Assembly (NCBI RefSeq): GCF_028288205.1
Contig: NZ_JAQBOD010000003.1
Span: 20,361 to 84,360 of the forward strand
Reading direction: 5' to 3'
Length of the DNA: 64,000 nucleotides
Source of the DNA: Mucilaginibacter sp.
GTDB taxonomy: Bacteria; Bacteroidota; Bacteroidia; Sphingobacteriales; Sphingobacteriaceae
The notes beneath the pieces were generated by a model. The model ran no database searches and was not told the DNA's origin. It worked only from the letters and a program-made list of their open reading frames with translations. A program made the translations under genes and the position numbers. Below, piece after piece: positions 53,801 through 62,854 of this stretch. Positions within the stretch are counted from its first letter, which is position 1, and each line of letters begins with the position of its first letter.

Positions 53801-54202
53801 ACCCTTGCTTATTTATGGGGTGGCTTAGGCGATATGAAAAATGCTACAACTATAGAAGCTGTACCGGAGAATTTATGGACACCAGGTAATCAAACAAATA
53901 ACCCGGCATGGAGCAGCTCCAGCCACAACTATAACAATAGCAGCCGTTATGTATATAATTCAAGTTTTGTAAAATTAAGAAACTTGTCACTTGCCTATGA
54001 TGTGCCTGTCGCGTTATTAAAAAAGGCGAGCATCAGGAGTTTACAATTATATGTAAGCGGACAAAACTTACTTACAATTACACCTTACAAAGGATATGAT
54101 CCTGAAATTGATAATGGCGGTAATGCTATTGTACAAGGGCAGGAATTTGGGGTTATTCCAAATCCTAAAACCTACACATTGGGTGTAAGACTTGGCTTGT
54201 AA
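50864..54202 (+). CDS. SusC/RagA-family TonB-linked outer-membrane receptor with STN domain (second locus)
   Basis: A 1112-residue transporter with the long N-terminus MKLNLKATPLSCHRLSKFLL ahead of a hydrophobic signal segment (LAAILIMATLVQVSA). An STN domain lies at about residues 45-125 (KNISITKILVLIEKQSGYHF), then the regulatory-like domain (GKIIDEHGDPLPGATISVKN), the plug with LNEVIVVGYGSQ and the SusC signature NEPLYVTDGNIG, and a barrel ending in GVRLGL. The STN domain and the nearby fecR and sigma genes imply induction by its substrate. No enzyme genes follow susD, so the substrate is unknown. Confidence 0.93.
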   Translation: MKLNLKATPLSCHRLSKFLLAMKLAAILIMATLVQVSAKGYTQNITLHEKNISITKILVLIEKQSGYHFLYDKLDLPKNEKVSIAVTNATIEDVLNLCIKDQPITYKIMQQTIVLKKSEKVANPVSNVILKVTGKIIDEHGDPLPGATISVKNTNIATAADINGVFTLNVPDASSILVVSFVGYLPKEVAITEGDMTIQLTPAPKSLNEVIVVGYGSQLRREVTGAESSISSSEIAKRPITQLTQALQGEAAGVAVVSANGQPGQGPRVKIRGANSITGNNEPLYVTDGNIGAGPDDPNDIESIEILKDAASTAIYGSRGSNGVVLITTKSGHSGQTRINFNTWVQHDQMPKTLDLMGAYDFARSVNNQFIATGSTAAFSQAQLDAFKTNGGTDWQNALFTKPWVQYYGVDVSGGTDATKYRVSFSHLNQPGTILNSFYKRSTLRVNLDAKLNDKMDIKFILGASIPQSHNNSYGGGLGDPFNQAVEWDPTSPIRDPVTGAYINHSAYASIQFNPVEQAASQAADGTGGNFNGNVTFNYRIIKDLTFTSTDVYSLGQNYQQNFFGPGTSNFDSKSDYISNLTTRTTSYLSSNFLTYKHRFGDHQITGTALYEISSATSTNFGATSKGLSTYALGYYNLALGSTQQNNSGYIKDALVSYLARINYSYKDKYFLTAAIRTDGSSHLTQKYSSFPSVGLAWNASNEDFLRDSKVISDFKVRLSYGQTGNQNVGAYSTIATINTGGGQSNYYYGGGSAAGAGTPSVATPLGTGVSKTLKWETKTAYDLGVDIAFLQGRLRFTLDAYKNNIKNLLYQQPAPNYDNGGSYQANIGSITNNGIEFSLGGSPVATSSFKWNTNVNLSINRNKVTDLGGLDNVITGAGNNTVNAILKVGQPLGEFYGYRFLGTWKTSEAAQAALYGMKPGDAKYEDINGDHAYTSADYQLLGNATPQFTYGWSNDIAYKNFTLSFLFQGQQGSHVFSQTLAYLWGGLGDMKNATTIEAVPENLWTPGNQTNNPAWSSSSHNYNNSSRYVYNSSFVKLRNLSLAYDVPVALLKKASIRSLQLYVSGQNLLTITPYKGYDPEIDNGGNAIVQGQEFGVIPNPKTYTLGVRLGL

Positions 54203-54239
54203 CTGTAAATTAAATTTAAATTCTTTAAAATATATAAAG

Positions 54240-55766
54240 ATGAAAACAAAATATTCAATATTATTAGCATTATTTTTGGGGGTGATGTTAGCCGGATGTG
54301 TGAAACTTAAAGAAGATCCGAAGGCCACTTTAACACCACAATCGTATTTTAAAACACAAAGCGACCTTGACGCGTCTGTAAGTGCTATGTATGTGGCCCT
54401 TGCCCGGGATGGCGCCTGGGGGTTTACCAGTAAAGAAACCTCTTATTTTGGCTCAGATGATTATACTACTGATCCGGGTTTAAATAAACAGGATCAGCGT
54501 GATTTTGACAGGTTATCAGGTGGCAGTACAAATTCAAGCTTAACAGCCGAATGGAACGGCCCTTGGCAAGCTATTTACCAGGCCGATAATGTGATTGCTA
54601 ATTATCAAAAAGTTAATTCAACCGATGCTTTAAAAAACGCGGCAGTGGGCCAGTGTTATTTTATAAGAGGCTTATGTTACTATTATTTGGTAAGAACATT
54701 TGGAGCATTGCCCCTGGTATTGACCAATTTAGATTTAAGTGTAAGGCCGCCAAGAGTTGGTGTAGATCAAATATATGCTTCTATCATCAGTGATTTAAAA
54801 ACGGCCAAAAGTCTTTTAGGCACAACTCCATCATCAGGTAAGCCAACCACCTATTCGGCAAGTGCGTGCCTGGCTGATGTGTATTTAACTATGGCAGGCT
54901 GGCCGTTAAATCAGCCCGCTAATTATGCTTTGGCAGCAACTGAAGCTAATTTAGTAATTCAAGCGGGCACGTATAACTTAAGCACACCTTATGATAAAGT
55001 TTTCACAACTAACAACTCTCCCGAATCTATATTTTCACTGGAGTATAGTGTAGCCGGTGGTTTACCTAATCGTCGTTTTGGGTCCAGCAATGTCCCGCTT
55101 GACGAAGTAGCGGTTGACGGATCAAGCGGTTGGGATGACGTTTATCCGGAGATCAACTTCTTTAATAATGCCCCGGTATGTACAAGAACAGATCTTACTT
55201 TCTATACTGTACTTAAGTTAAGGAACCCAGATAAAACAACATTTACATTAACCCCGTGGAATTCTCCAACAACACATGCACAACACCCATACTATAAAAA
55301 GTTTAGGGCGGGCCTTAATGGCGATGGGGTTAATGAAACTGCTACCCAACTTCTTTCTATACAACCAAGTACTAATAAGGCTTTGGATATTATTCGTTAT
55401 CCGCAGGTTCTTTTAGACTATGCAGAAGCGGCAGATATGGCCGAAGGCGGCCCGTCAGGTGCAGCTTACAATGCTATCAATGCGGTTAGAGCACGTGCAG
55501 GCGAACTACCGTTAACCCCTGGTTTAAGCCAAACAGCTTTCAGAGACGCAGTAGTGTATGAGCGTGCTTATGAATTTGCCGGTGAATTTGGTATGCGTTG
55601 GTTTGATATTGTACGTTTGCAGTTGTTGCCGCAAGTAATTGCTGCCCGTAACGCTGTAGAAAACTCTATCCCGGCAGGCACAAATATCGCGCAGAAATAT
55701 TTGGCTCCTATTCCATTCTCAGAAATGGCTATTAATACACAATGGACTCAAAACCCGGGATATTAA
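54240..55766 (+). CDS. SusD/RagB-family outer-membrane lipoprotein (second locus)
   Basis: A 508-residue protein starting at the ATG at 54240 (MKTKYSILLALFLGVML), with lipobox LAGC, rather than at 54192 inside the susC end. SusD signatures include PQSYFKTQSDLDASVSAMYV, the TPR-like ADNVIANYQKVN, RGLCYYYLVRTFGALPLVL, and RYPQVLLDYAEAADM. A late block reads YERAYEFAGEFGMRWFDIVR. It lies 37 bp after susC and caps the transporter. The length is typical. It is followed by a strong terminator, so the operon ends here. Confidence 0.92.
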   Translation: MKTKYSILLALFLGVMLAGCVKLKEDPKATLTPQSYFKTQSDLDASVSAMYVALARDGAWGFTSKETSYFGSDDYTTDPGLNKQDQRDFDRLSGGSTNSSLTAEWNGPWQAIYQADNVIANYQKVNSTDALKNAAVGQCYFIRGLCYYYLVRTFGALPLVLTNLDLSVRPPRVGVDQIYASIISDLKTAKSLLGTTPSSGKPTTYSASACLADVYLTMAGWPLNQPANYALAATEANLVIQAGTYNLSTPYDKVFTTNNSPESIFSLEYSVAGGLPNRRFGSSNVPLDEVAVDGSSGWDDVYPEINFFNNAPVCTRTDLTFYTVLKLRNPDKTTFTLTPWNSPTTHAQHPYYKKFRAGLNGDGVNETATQLLSIQPSTNKALDIIRYPQVLLDYAEAADMAEGGPSGAAYNAINAVRARAGELPLTPGLSQTAFRDAVVYERAYEFAGEFGMRWFDIVRLQLLPQVIAARNAVENSIPAGTNIAQKYLAPIPFSEMAINTQWTQNPGY

Positions 55767-55840
55767 ATAATTGCTGATTATTAGCCATCTAATAAAAATC
55801 GGCTTAATAATAATATTTACAATTCTGAACGATCAATTTA

Positions 55841-55878
55841 ATAGTGGCAGGTGCTTAGCGCCTGCCACTATTTTTTTA
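55841..55878 (+). terminator. Intrinsic terminator of the second Sus locus
   Basis: ATAGTGGCAGG (55841-55851) and CCTGCCACTAT (55861-55871) are exact complements around a short loop, followed by a run of seven T. It ends the susD transcript and separates it from the convergent TonB-receptor gene. Confidence 0.9.
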
Positions 55879-55905
55879 TAGCAAATTTTCCTACTTAAAA
55901 GTGAT

Positions 55906-58083
55906 TCAATTTAATAATTTGATCCTGATACCTGCATTAACAATTATGCCATCCAGAGGTGCATAAATATCCCCGAAATTAGGGTTTGTGATGCTGCCAG
56001 TATAAATACTGCCCCACTTGGTTTGCCGCTGGTCGGTCAAGTTTTCAGCGTTAATAAAAATGTCCAGGTGCTTCCACATTTTTTGCACCAATAAACCAAA
56101 GGTTATATAATCCCTTCCGGTGGTGCCATCACTTAATAATTGTGAGCCGGTATAAAAACTTTCAGCTCCAAAGCGAAAACTACCCTCTATTTCGTAAGTC
56201 GCATCAAAGCTCAGCTGGTTTTTTGGCGTTAATGGTTGCGTGTTTGTTAACCCGTTAAAGTGCTGTTTGGTATTGGTGTAAGTATATCCCAGGTAAAACA
56301 CTAACTCATCCATAACCAGTTTGATATTGGTTTCCGTTCCCTGCGTGGTCAGGTGGCCCGGCGCATTGATAAAAGTATTATTTTGCAGGATCAATGGCCT
56401 GTCCACTTTGGTGTAAAAGAAAAGCTGGTTAACGCTGATAAAGGCCTCACTGCCTAATGCGTGTCGGTAATTCAGGTCGCCATTTAACCCATAAGACTGT
56501 TCCGCCTGGGTATTGCCGGTATTTAATGGTTTAATATTTTGATAACCATCCTGCTCACTCTGGTCATTAAACAAGGTTGGCATCTTGTAACCAAACCCGC
56601 CACCTATACGGCTGGTTAAATGGCTGGTAAGTTTAAACAAAGCATTTACCCTTGGTAAAATAAATAGCCCATTAGCTGGTTTATTTGGTGGTGGGGTATT
56701 GTCATCCAGCCGCAGGCCGCTTTCTAATGAAAACCAATTATTGGCCTTATAGGTGTTCTGTACAAAAGCGCCTAAAGTAGTCAGGTTATAGTTCAAACTG
56801 CTTTGCGGCGGAGTAGCCGTAAAGTTATCTGTAATTAAATTGGCACCTGCTACCCATGAAGCTTTTTCACCATTGCGCACATAATTCAATTCGCTAAAAG
56901 AAGAAAGCTGTTTGCCTTTAAAATTAAACCCGGCTTCGCTTAACTGGCGGTCAAAATAGCCGATGGTATTTTTAAAGTTGACCCGGCTTTCCTCATCTAT
57001 TTTATGAGTAAAGGATAATTGGGTGGAAAAGCGGAACGTTTTATTGCGTTCAAAATACTGATGGACGTTGTCGGCTTTACCATCTATCACCTGCATATCG
57101 CCCCCTAAACGGTTTTCATAAGTAGTGTTAACACCAAACCAACCGGAATTATCCTCATCCATATAAAGATATATCTTAGGATTGATAGTAAAACGCTTGA
57201 TTTGTGGTATCGCGCTTAACCCAGTATTAGACGGATCATATGCGCCATTATAGTTATATGACCCAAATATGGTAGTGCCGATATGCTGCCATTTCCGACT
57301 ATAATAACCACTGGCATCGACCCCATTTGCAGAAGTGCCGTTTAATAAAAAGGTAAGTTCAGGCGTTTTCTCTGGTATTTTACTGATAAGGTTAACTAAA
57401 CCAGCGATGGCACCCCCGCCATATAAAGTTGAAGCCGAACCTTTGATAAACTCTACCTGTTTTAAATCCAGGGGGCTTACCTGCAATAAACTTAAATTGC
57501 CCGAAAAGCCGGAATACAGCGGCATTCCATCCTGCAATAATTGAGTATAACGGCTGTCCAATCCCTGGATACGAAAACTGGAACTCCCGCTTACCACTGA
57601 GGTTTGCTGTACATGGATGCCCGTTGTTTCGCCTAACAGCATCTTAATATCGCCGGGCCGCATCGTGCTTTTTTCGTCCAGTTCTTCTAAGGATAACGCT
57701 TCAATGCGTGTTGGGATATCGCGCAGGCTTTGGTTGGTACGGGTGGTTTGTACAGTAACTTCCGCTAATTCTCCTGTCGAGGGTTCAAGGACAATTTCGA
57801 TTGTTTGATCCGGATTTTTTTGTGGAAAGCTGTAAACCTTTTCACTTTTACTAAAACCTACATAAGTAACATCAATTTCAAATTTCCCGTTAGGTATATT
57901 GGGGATGACAATTAAGCCACTGGTGTCGGCGCTTATGGCTATTTTTAAGTTTGGTATGGTGGCCGTGGCTCCTTTAAGAATAGCTTTTGTTTGATCGCTG
58001 GTCACCTTTGCTCTGAAGGTATTTTGCGCTATTATCCAGTGGGATAGTAGCATACAAAGTATAAGCATGAAAATTCTTTTCAT
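55906..58083 (-). CDS. TonB-dependent outer-membrane receptor
   Basis: A 725-residue receptor from the ATG at 58083 (MKRIFMLILCMLLSHWIIAQ, a signal peptide); a further upstream in-frame start at 58146 adds an unlikely hydrophobic stretch. An N-terminal regulatory-like domain (ATIPNLKIAISADTSGLIVI) precedes the plug (RDIPTRIEALSLEELDEKST, SSFRIQGLDSRYTQLLQDGM, FIKGSASTLYGGGAIAGLVN), then a barrel ending in GIRIKLLN. There is no STN domain and no SusD partner, so it is of the classical siderophore, haem, vitamin or metal type rather than SusC. It follows a small hypothetical protein by 67 bp, which may be an accessory. Confidence 0.92.
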   Translation of the reverse strand: MKRIFMLILCMLLSHWIIAQNTFRAKVTSDQTKAILKGATATIPNLKIAISADTSGLIVIPNIPNGKFEIDVTYVGFSKSEKVYSFPQKNPDQTIEIVLEPSTGELAEVTVQTTRTNQSLRDIPTRIEALSLEELDEKSTMRPGDIKMLLGETTGIHVQQTSVVSGSSSFRIQGLDSRYTQLLQDGMPLYSGFSGNLSLLQVSPLDLKQVEFIKGSASTLYGGGAIAGLVNLISKIPEKTPELTFLLNGTSANGVDASGYYSRKWQHIGTTIFGSYNYNGAYDPSNTGLSAIPQIKRFTINPKIYLYMDEDNSGWFGVNTTYENRLGGDMQVIDGKADNVHQYFERNKTFRFSTQLSFTHKIDEESRVNFKNTIGYFDRQLSEAGFNFKGKQLSSFSELNYVRNGEKASWVAGANLITDNFTATPPQSSLNYNLTTLGAFVQNTYKANNWFSLESGLRLDDNTPPPNKPANGLFILPRVNALFKLTSHLTSRIGGGFGYKMPTLFNDQSEQDGYQNIKPLNTGNTQAEQSYGLNGDLNYRHALGSEAFISVNQLFFYTKVDRPLILQNNTFINAPGHLTTQGTETNIKLVMDELVFYLGYTYTNTKQHFNGLTNTQPLTPKNQLSFDATYEIEGSFRFGAESFYTGSQLLSDGTTGRDYITFGLLVQKMWKHLDIFINAENLTDQRQTKWGSIYTGSITNPNFGDIYAPLDGIIVNAGIRIKLLN

Positions 58084-58150
58084 ATAATATAAATATAATA
58101 GGATAAAGTGTGATAAATAAATTGAATGATAAACTGTAGAAAACAAGAAA

Positions 58151-58549
58151 TCAGGCGAGCGGGGGCCTGAACAATTTATTTTTAAAGTCGGAAGTATTTA
58201 CCGCTATACAAATTTGGGTATGGGCAATAATATCCGGGCATATTGTTGGCATACACAAATGAACTGAGGATAGCACAACAAAAAAAGGCACCGGCTGGTG
58301 CTGGAACTGAACATTGTTGCCGGCACTTTGCGGTTTATCATTAGCATTATGACCGAAGATTTCCTTACCATGCAGCAGATAATCGCCTATAAAATCAAAT
58401 ACGCTTAATTCATCGGATGTGGTGATTTTTGAATAATTACGGTACATTTCCGGCAAATCGCGCGTGAGGGAAAAATCACCCAATGGGAAAACAACGCTTC
58501 CTATCAATAGGAGGCAGGCCATTCCAAAAGTGATCATTCGCTTAACCAT
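58151..58549 (-). CDS. Small exported protein upstream of the TonB receptor
   Basis: A 132-residue protein from the ATG at 58549 (MVKRMITFGMACLLLIGSVV, signal-like). It has a His-rich middle (KEIFGHNANDKPQS, QFQHQPVPFF), a pair of Cys (HLCMPTICPD) and ends FKNKLFRPPLA. Small proteins ending in a Pro-Pro motif just ahead of TonB receptors occur in Bacteroidota, and the His and Cys residues suggest metal contact, but the family cannot be fixed. A TATCTTTG -7 box lies at 58563-58556 on this strand, almost at the start codon, so the leader would be a few bases or the true start is downstream. Confidence 0.65.
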   Translation of the reverse strand: MVKRMITFGMACLLLIGSVVFPLGDFSLTRDLPEMYRNYSKITTSDELSVFDFIGDYLLHGKEIFGHNANDKPQSAGNNVQFQHQPVPFFVVLSSVHLCMPTICPDIIAHTQICIAVNTSDFKNKLFRPPLA

Positions 58550-58776
58550 TATTGGCAAAGATAGAAAAAGTGTAGTAAGTGTTATATAGTGGTACCTATA
58601 GCCTAAATAATTTATTTGTTAGAATTGACTGTGTTTATCAAACTCTTATTGTTTTATTAGGTTATAAATCAGCAGAAAGTAAATGTCACTGAAACAGAAT
58701 GTTATCTGTTTAAAATATCATCAGTTTTTTACCGGGGGCTAAGTACTTAATATATAGGTTAATCGTTTAATAGACT

Positions 58777-61302
58777 ATGCTCAAATTGCTGTTCAGTATT
58801 TTATTTCTCTTACCCGTCATCGTCATTGCGCAGCAAAATATTACAGTCGTAAAGGGCCGTGTTATCGAGGGTGCCACAGCCCAGCCACTTTCTGATATCA
58901 GTATAAGTTTAAACGACAGCCATTACGGCACCCGTACAGACAAAAAAGGAAATTTTTATTTAAGTGCCGACGGTAACTTTAATAGTGTTACGTTTTCTTA
59001 TTTAGGCTACCAAACCATCACAAAGATAATTAAGCCGGGGCAAGTTAATGAATTGCTTATCAGTCTTTACAGCAGCCAAACTCAGTTAAAGGAAGTTTCA
59101 ATAACATCGGGAAAAAATAAACGTTACCGGAATAAAGGAAATCCGGCAGTTGAATTAATTCGGCAGGTAATTGATCATAAGGAGCAAAATCGTATGGAAA
59201 GCGCCGATTACTTGCAGTATGACCAATATGAACGGCTCGGCTTATCTCTTTTTAACCTGCCGCCAATGCTTACCAACAGTCGCCTGTTTAGTAAATATAA
59301 ATTCATGCTGGATACGGCGTCCATTATCGACGGGAAAATACAAACCTCGCTGCCCGGGTATTTTAGCGAAAAGCTTTCCCGGCATTTCTATCGCAAAAAT
59401 CCCGAAAAATCCATACAGATACTGCAGGCAGAAAAGGGCATTAATATCGTCAAATTTGTGGATACGGTAGGGGTAGATATTTATCTTAACCGGCTTTACG
59501 GAAATACAATTGATATCTATGACAATAATATTTTTATTATCACTAACCAGTTTCTGAGCCCTATTGCTAACCACGCTCCTGATTTTTATAAATTTTTTAT
59601 TACCGATACCGTTCAAACTGTTAATGGAAAATTGGTAGAACTTAGCTTTACGCCACGCAATAAAAGCGATCTTTTATTTGAAGGTAAGCTGCTTGTTACC
59701 ATGGATGGCAATTATGCGGTTAAAGCGTGCGAGCTGAATGTGAACAAAGAGATCAATATTAATTTTATGCGTAGCCTAAAGATCCGGCTGGATTTTGAAC
59801 CGTATCCCGGCGGGCGGTATGAGTTGGTTAAAAGTAACGTTCAGGCCAACTTTGGCTTACTAAGAAATAAGAGTATAGGGGTTTTTGGTGAACGCACAGT
59901 AATTTATTCTGACTTCAAATTCAACTCCCCGCTTCCTGAAGTTTTCTATAGGGGTAAAAGCCTGCAGACCGCGGCAGAGTACTTACAGGCCGATACTATT
60001 TATTGGAATCATCACCGGATGGATACGCTAACCCGGCAGCAGGCGGGAGCCTATGCCCGTATTAGCAGGCTGGAACAGATGCGATCCTTTAAAACAGCAA
60101 CCTGGATAGCCGGTACCCTCACCAGTGATTTTGCAGAGATGGGGCCGGTACAGGCCGGCCCCATCGGTTCGCTTTTTTCCTATAATACGCAAGAAGGCGC
60201 GCGGTTTCAGTTAGGGGGCCGAACGACGCCCAAATTCAACCCATCTTTTTATTTGGATGGCTATGCCGGTTATGGCACTGCAGACAGGCAATTCAAATAT
60301 GATCTGAGTACTTTTTTAGCTTTAAATAAAACCCCGCCTTACCGTTTTCCGAATGATTATTTAAAACTCAGTTATTTATATGATGTCGACATTCCGGGGC
60401 AAAGCTTCGCCATCAATAATTCGCAGGCCGCACTATCTTCTTTCCAAAGCGGAGTAACAGATTACTGGCTTTATGACCGGATATTCTCGATCTCTTATAT
60501 CAAGGATTTTGAAAATCATTTTTCTTATAATTTATCTTTCAGGAACTGGAACCAACGCCCCGCCGGGACGCTGATGTTCCGGCTTAATGATCAGCCTCAT
60601 ACTATTGTACCTGACCTGACTACCAACCAAATAACCCTGGGTTTAAGATATGCGCCGCATGAGCAGATTATCCAGGGTTCGCGTGACCGAACTACTATAT
60701 ATAGCAAATATCCGATCCTTAACTTGCAGGTTACCCAAGGTTTTGCTTCCTATCACTACACCACTATTACAGCTACTCTTAACAAGCGCTTTTATCTTTC
60801 CCAGCTGGGCTTTGCCGACTTTACCCTACTGGGCAACCTGTTAACCGGCAAAGTTCCGTTTCCTTTACTTAATATAAGCCCGGCCAATCAATCTATAGCT
60901 TATGACCCCAACGCTTATAATAAGATGTATTACCTGGAATTTGTAAGCGACCATTATATGGGTATTAACTTTACCCAAAGCTTTAACGGCTTTTTCTTAA
61001 ATAAGATTCCCTTGATCGAGCATCTTAAATGGCGCGAATATTTATCTTTTAAAGTTTTATATGGCGGCCTGCGTAATGAAAATAATCCTTTGTACACAAC
61101 AAATCTCTATCAATTTCCGGCATCCGTTAATGGCGCGAACGGGACTTATGCTTTAGGTAATACCCCATATGTAGAGGCAGGCGCCGGCATAGGAAATATC
61201 TTTAAGCTCCTTCGTATCGACCTGATCAAAAGGTTCAACTACCTGGATCACCCGGGTATATCGCCCTATAGTATCAAGCTTAGCTTTAACTTTGATTTGT
61301 AA
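58777..61302 (+). CDS. DUF5686 and carboxypeptidase-regulatory-like protein
   Basis: An 841-residue protein with signal peptide MLKLLFSILFLLPVIVIAQ. A regulatory-like domain (VKGRVIEGATAQPLSDISIS) lies at about residues 22-110. The rest is DUF5686: GNPAVELIRQVIDHKEQNRM, SADYLQYDQYERL, FSEKLSRHFYRKNPEKS, then a long region with alternating strands that looks like an outer-membrane beta-barrel and ends in IKLSFNFDL. It is a family of Bacteroidota envelope proteins of unknown role. It stands alone between the small exported-protein gene and the convergent HxlR gene. Confidence 0.88.
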   Translation: MLKLLFSILFLLPVIVIAQQNITVVKGRVIEGATAQPLSDISISLNDSHYGTRTDKKGNFYLSADGNFNSVTFSYLGYQTITKIIKPGQVNELLISLYSSQTQLKEVSITSGKNKRYRNKGNPAVELIRQVIDHKEQNRMESADYLQYDQYERLGLSLFNLPPMLTNSRLFSKYKFMLDTASIIDGKIQTSLPGYFSEKLSRHFYRKNPEKSIQILQAEKGINIVKFVDTVGVDIYLNRLYGNTIDIYDNNIFIITNQFLSPIANHAPDFYKFFITDTVQTVNGKLVELSFTPRNKSDLLFEGKLLVTMDGNYAVKACELNVNKEININFMRSLKIRLDFEPYPGGRYELVKSNVQANFGLLRNKSIGVFGERTVIYSDFKFNSPLPEVFYRGKSLQTAAEYLQADTIYWNHHRMDTLTRQQAGAYARISRLEQMRSFKTATWIAGTLTSDFAEMGPVQAGPIGSLFSYNTQEGARFQLGGRTTPKFNPSFYLDGYAGYGTADRQFKYDLSTFLALNKTPPYRFPNDYLKLSYLYDVDIPGQSFAINNSQAALSSFQSGVTDYWLYDRIFSISYIKDFENHFSYNLSFRNWNQRPAGTLMFRLNDQPHTIVPDLTTNQITLGLRYAPHEQIIQGSRDRTTIYSKYPILNLQVTQGFASYHYTTITATLNKRFYLSQLGFADFTLLGNLLTGKVPFPLLNISPANQSIAYDPNAYNKMYYLEFVSDHYMGINFTQSFNGFFLNKIPLIEHLKWREYLSFKVLYGGLRNENNPLYTTNLYQFPASVNGANGTYALGNTPYVEAGAGIGNIFKLLRIDLIKRFNYLDHPGISPYSIKLSFNFDL

Positions 61303-61317
61303 TAGTTCTGCATGAGG

Positions 61318-61698
61318 CTAAATTTTGTTTAAAATGGAATAATTAGAAAATTCCATCTTGTTTTCGGCAAACTGGCAAAGGCCTTCTAATAAACTGCTTA
61401 GCTCTGTACCTTTATTTGTAAGGGTGTATTCTGTTCGTGGGGGATTACCAGGCATATAGCTCTTATGAATTAATTCGTGTTGTTCTAAATATTTTAACCT
61501 GTCAGCAAGGATATGATCGCTGATATGTTCTAAGTCCTCTTTTAAATTGGTAAATCTGTTGTTACCTTCTTCAATACTAAACAGCACTTCAGTCATCCAT
61601 CGTTTACTTAACAAGTATATTAATTCGCTAAGTGCACACTTTTCTTCCAAAAAGGATTGATTATAAAAATTTGTGGAACTAAGTTTTCTCTCTGACAT
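61318..61698 (-). CDS. HxlR-family winged-helix regulator
   Basis: A 126-residue regulator. The core has CALSELIYLLSKRWMTEVLF, NRFTNLKEDLEHISDHILAD, RLKYLEQHELIHKSYMPGNP and RTEYTLTNKGTELSSLLEGL. Cys21 sits at the start of the helix where other HxlR proteins (YodB, HypR, QorR) have a reactive Cys that senses quinones or other electrophiles. It diverges from an aldo/keto reductase, which would be the expected target for such a sensor. The start at 61698 fits the usual short N-terminal tail. Confidence 0.88.
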   Translation of the reverse strand: MSERKLSSTNFYNQSFLEEKCALSELIYLLSKRWMTEVLFSIEEGNNRFTNLKEDLEHISDHILADRLKYLEQHELIHKSYMPGNPPRTEYTLTNKGTELSSLLEGLCQFAENKMEFSNYSILNKI

Positions 61699-61738
61699 GG
61701 CTAACTTTTTAATGAGGGGCTAATTTTTTGGTAAGTTA
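61699..61738. promoter_or_regulatory. Candidate HxlR operator
   Basis: GGCTAACTTTTT (61699-61710) is repeated as GGCTAATTTTTT (61718-61729), 19 bp apart, and TAACTT (61702-61707) faces AAGTTA (61733-61738). The position directly in front of the regulator ATG, inside the divergent 160-bp region, fits autoregulation. Confidence 0.4.
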
Positions 61739-61858
61739 TTGATACAAAAGACCATTTGTCGTTCCTTTGTTTTCGTCACTACAAAATTTCAACGTATAAT
61801 TTACAAAAGTATTTTATTGTGGCTAATTAAAAAAAATGTATTTAAAAATAACATTACT

Positions 61859-62854
61859 ATGAAATACCGAAAAATAGGAAACACGGACTTACACCTTTCA
61901 GAAGTAACTTTTGGTGCATGGGCGGCCGGAGGCTGGATGTGGGGAGGTACAGAAAAAAAGGATGCTATTGATGCCATAAGGGATTCATTTTCGCTTGGGG
62001 TAACTTCTATTGATACTGCTCCTATTTATGGACAAGGAGCCAGCGAGGAAATTGTTGGAGAAGCGATAAAGGGCATCCCCCGCGACCAAATTCAGATTCT
62101 GACCAAATATGGTATGCGCTGGGATCTGAAAAAAGGCGATTTTGCCTTCAAAAGCAAAAAAAATAACGGTGTGGATATTGATATTTATAAATATGCCGGA
62201 AAAGAAAGCATCAAAAAAGAATGTGAAGATAGCTTAAAAAGGCTGGGAACAGATTATATAGACCTGTACCAGATACACTGGCCCGATTCAACTACCCCGA
62301 TAGAAGAAAGTATGGAAGCTGTAGCGAAACTTATTGATGAAGGTAAGGTGCTTTACGCAGGAGTATGCAACTATGATGCGAGCCAAATGGAAGAAGCAGA
62401 AAAGTACTTAAACGTGGTTTCTGACCAGGTTCCTTACAGTATGGTTAAACGTTCAATTGAAACCGAGCTTATACCTTACTGCCTGCAGCATAAAAAATCA
62501 ATTTTAGCATACAGCCCCCTGGAGCGAGGATTGTTGACAGGTAAAATACAAGCCGGGCATCAGTTTGCCGAAGGGGACCACCGGCAGTCTGTTTCATTTT
62601 TCAAGGATGAAAATATTAAAAGAACCAACGCTTTCCTTCAGGCTATTAAACCTATTGCTGATAGTCATCAATTGAGTTTAGGCCAGATTGTTCTGTTATG
62701 GACACTGGAGCAGCCTGGAATAACTATTGCGCTTGCCGGTGCAAGAAACAGTGAACAGGCTGTGCAAAATGCAAAAGCCATAGATAAGAAATTAACCATT
62801 GAAGAAATAAAAATCATTTCAGACAACCTGGATAAGCTGCAATTAGTTGCCTAA
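61859..62854 (+). CDS. Aldo/keto reductase
   Basis: A 331-residue NAD(P)H-dependent oxidoreductase, starting at the ATG at 61859 (MKYRKIGNTDLHLSEVTFGA) rather than the TTG at 61739. The TIM barrel shows FGAWAAGGWMWGG, SIDTAPIYGQGASEEIVGEA with catalytic Asp and Tyr, the Lys in ILTKYGMRWD, and YIDLYQIHWPD with the catalytic His. The NADPH site is near GARNSEQAVQNAKAID. It diverges from the HxlR gene, and a role in removing reactive carbonyls is likely but the substrate is open. Confidence 0.92.
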   Translation: MKYRKIGNTDLHLSEVTFGAWAAGGWMWGGTEKKDAIDAIRDSFSLGVTSIDTAPIYGQGASEEIVGEAIKGIPRDQIQILTKYGMRWDLKKGDFAFKSKKNNGVDIDIYKYAGKESIKKECEDSLKRLGTDYIDLYQIHWPDSTTPIEESMEAVAKLIDEGKVLYAGVCNYDASQMEEAEKYLNVVSDQVPYSMVKRSIETELIPYCLQHKKSILAYSPLERGLLTGKIQAGHQFAEGDHRQSVSFFKDENIKRTNAFLQAIKPIADSHQLSLGQIVLLWTLEQPGITIALAGARNSEQAVQNAKAIDKKLTIEEIKIISDNLDKLQLVA

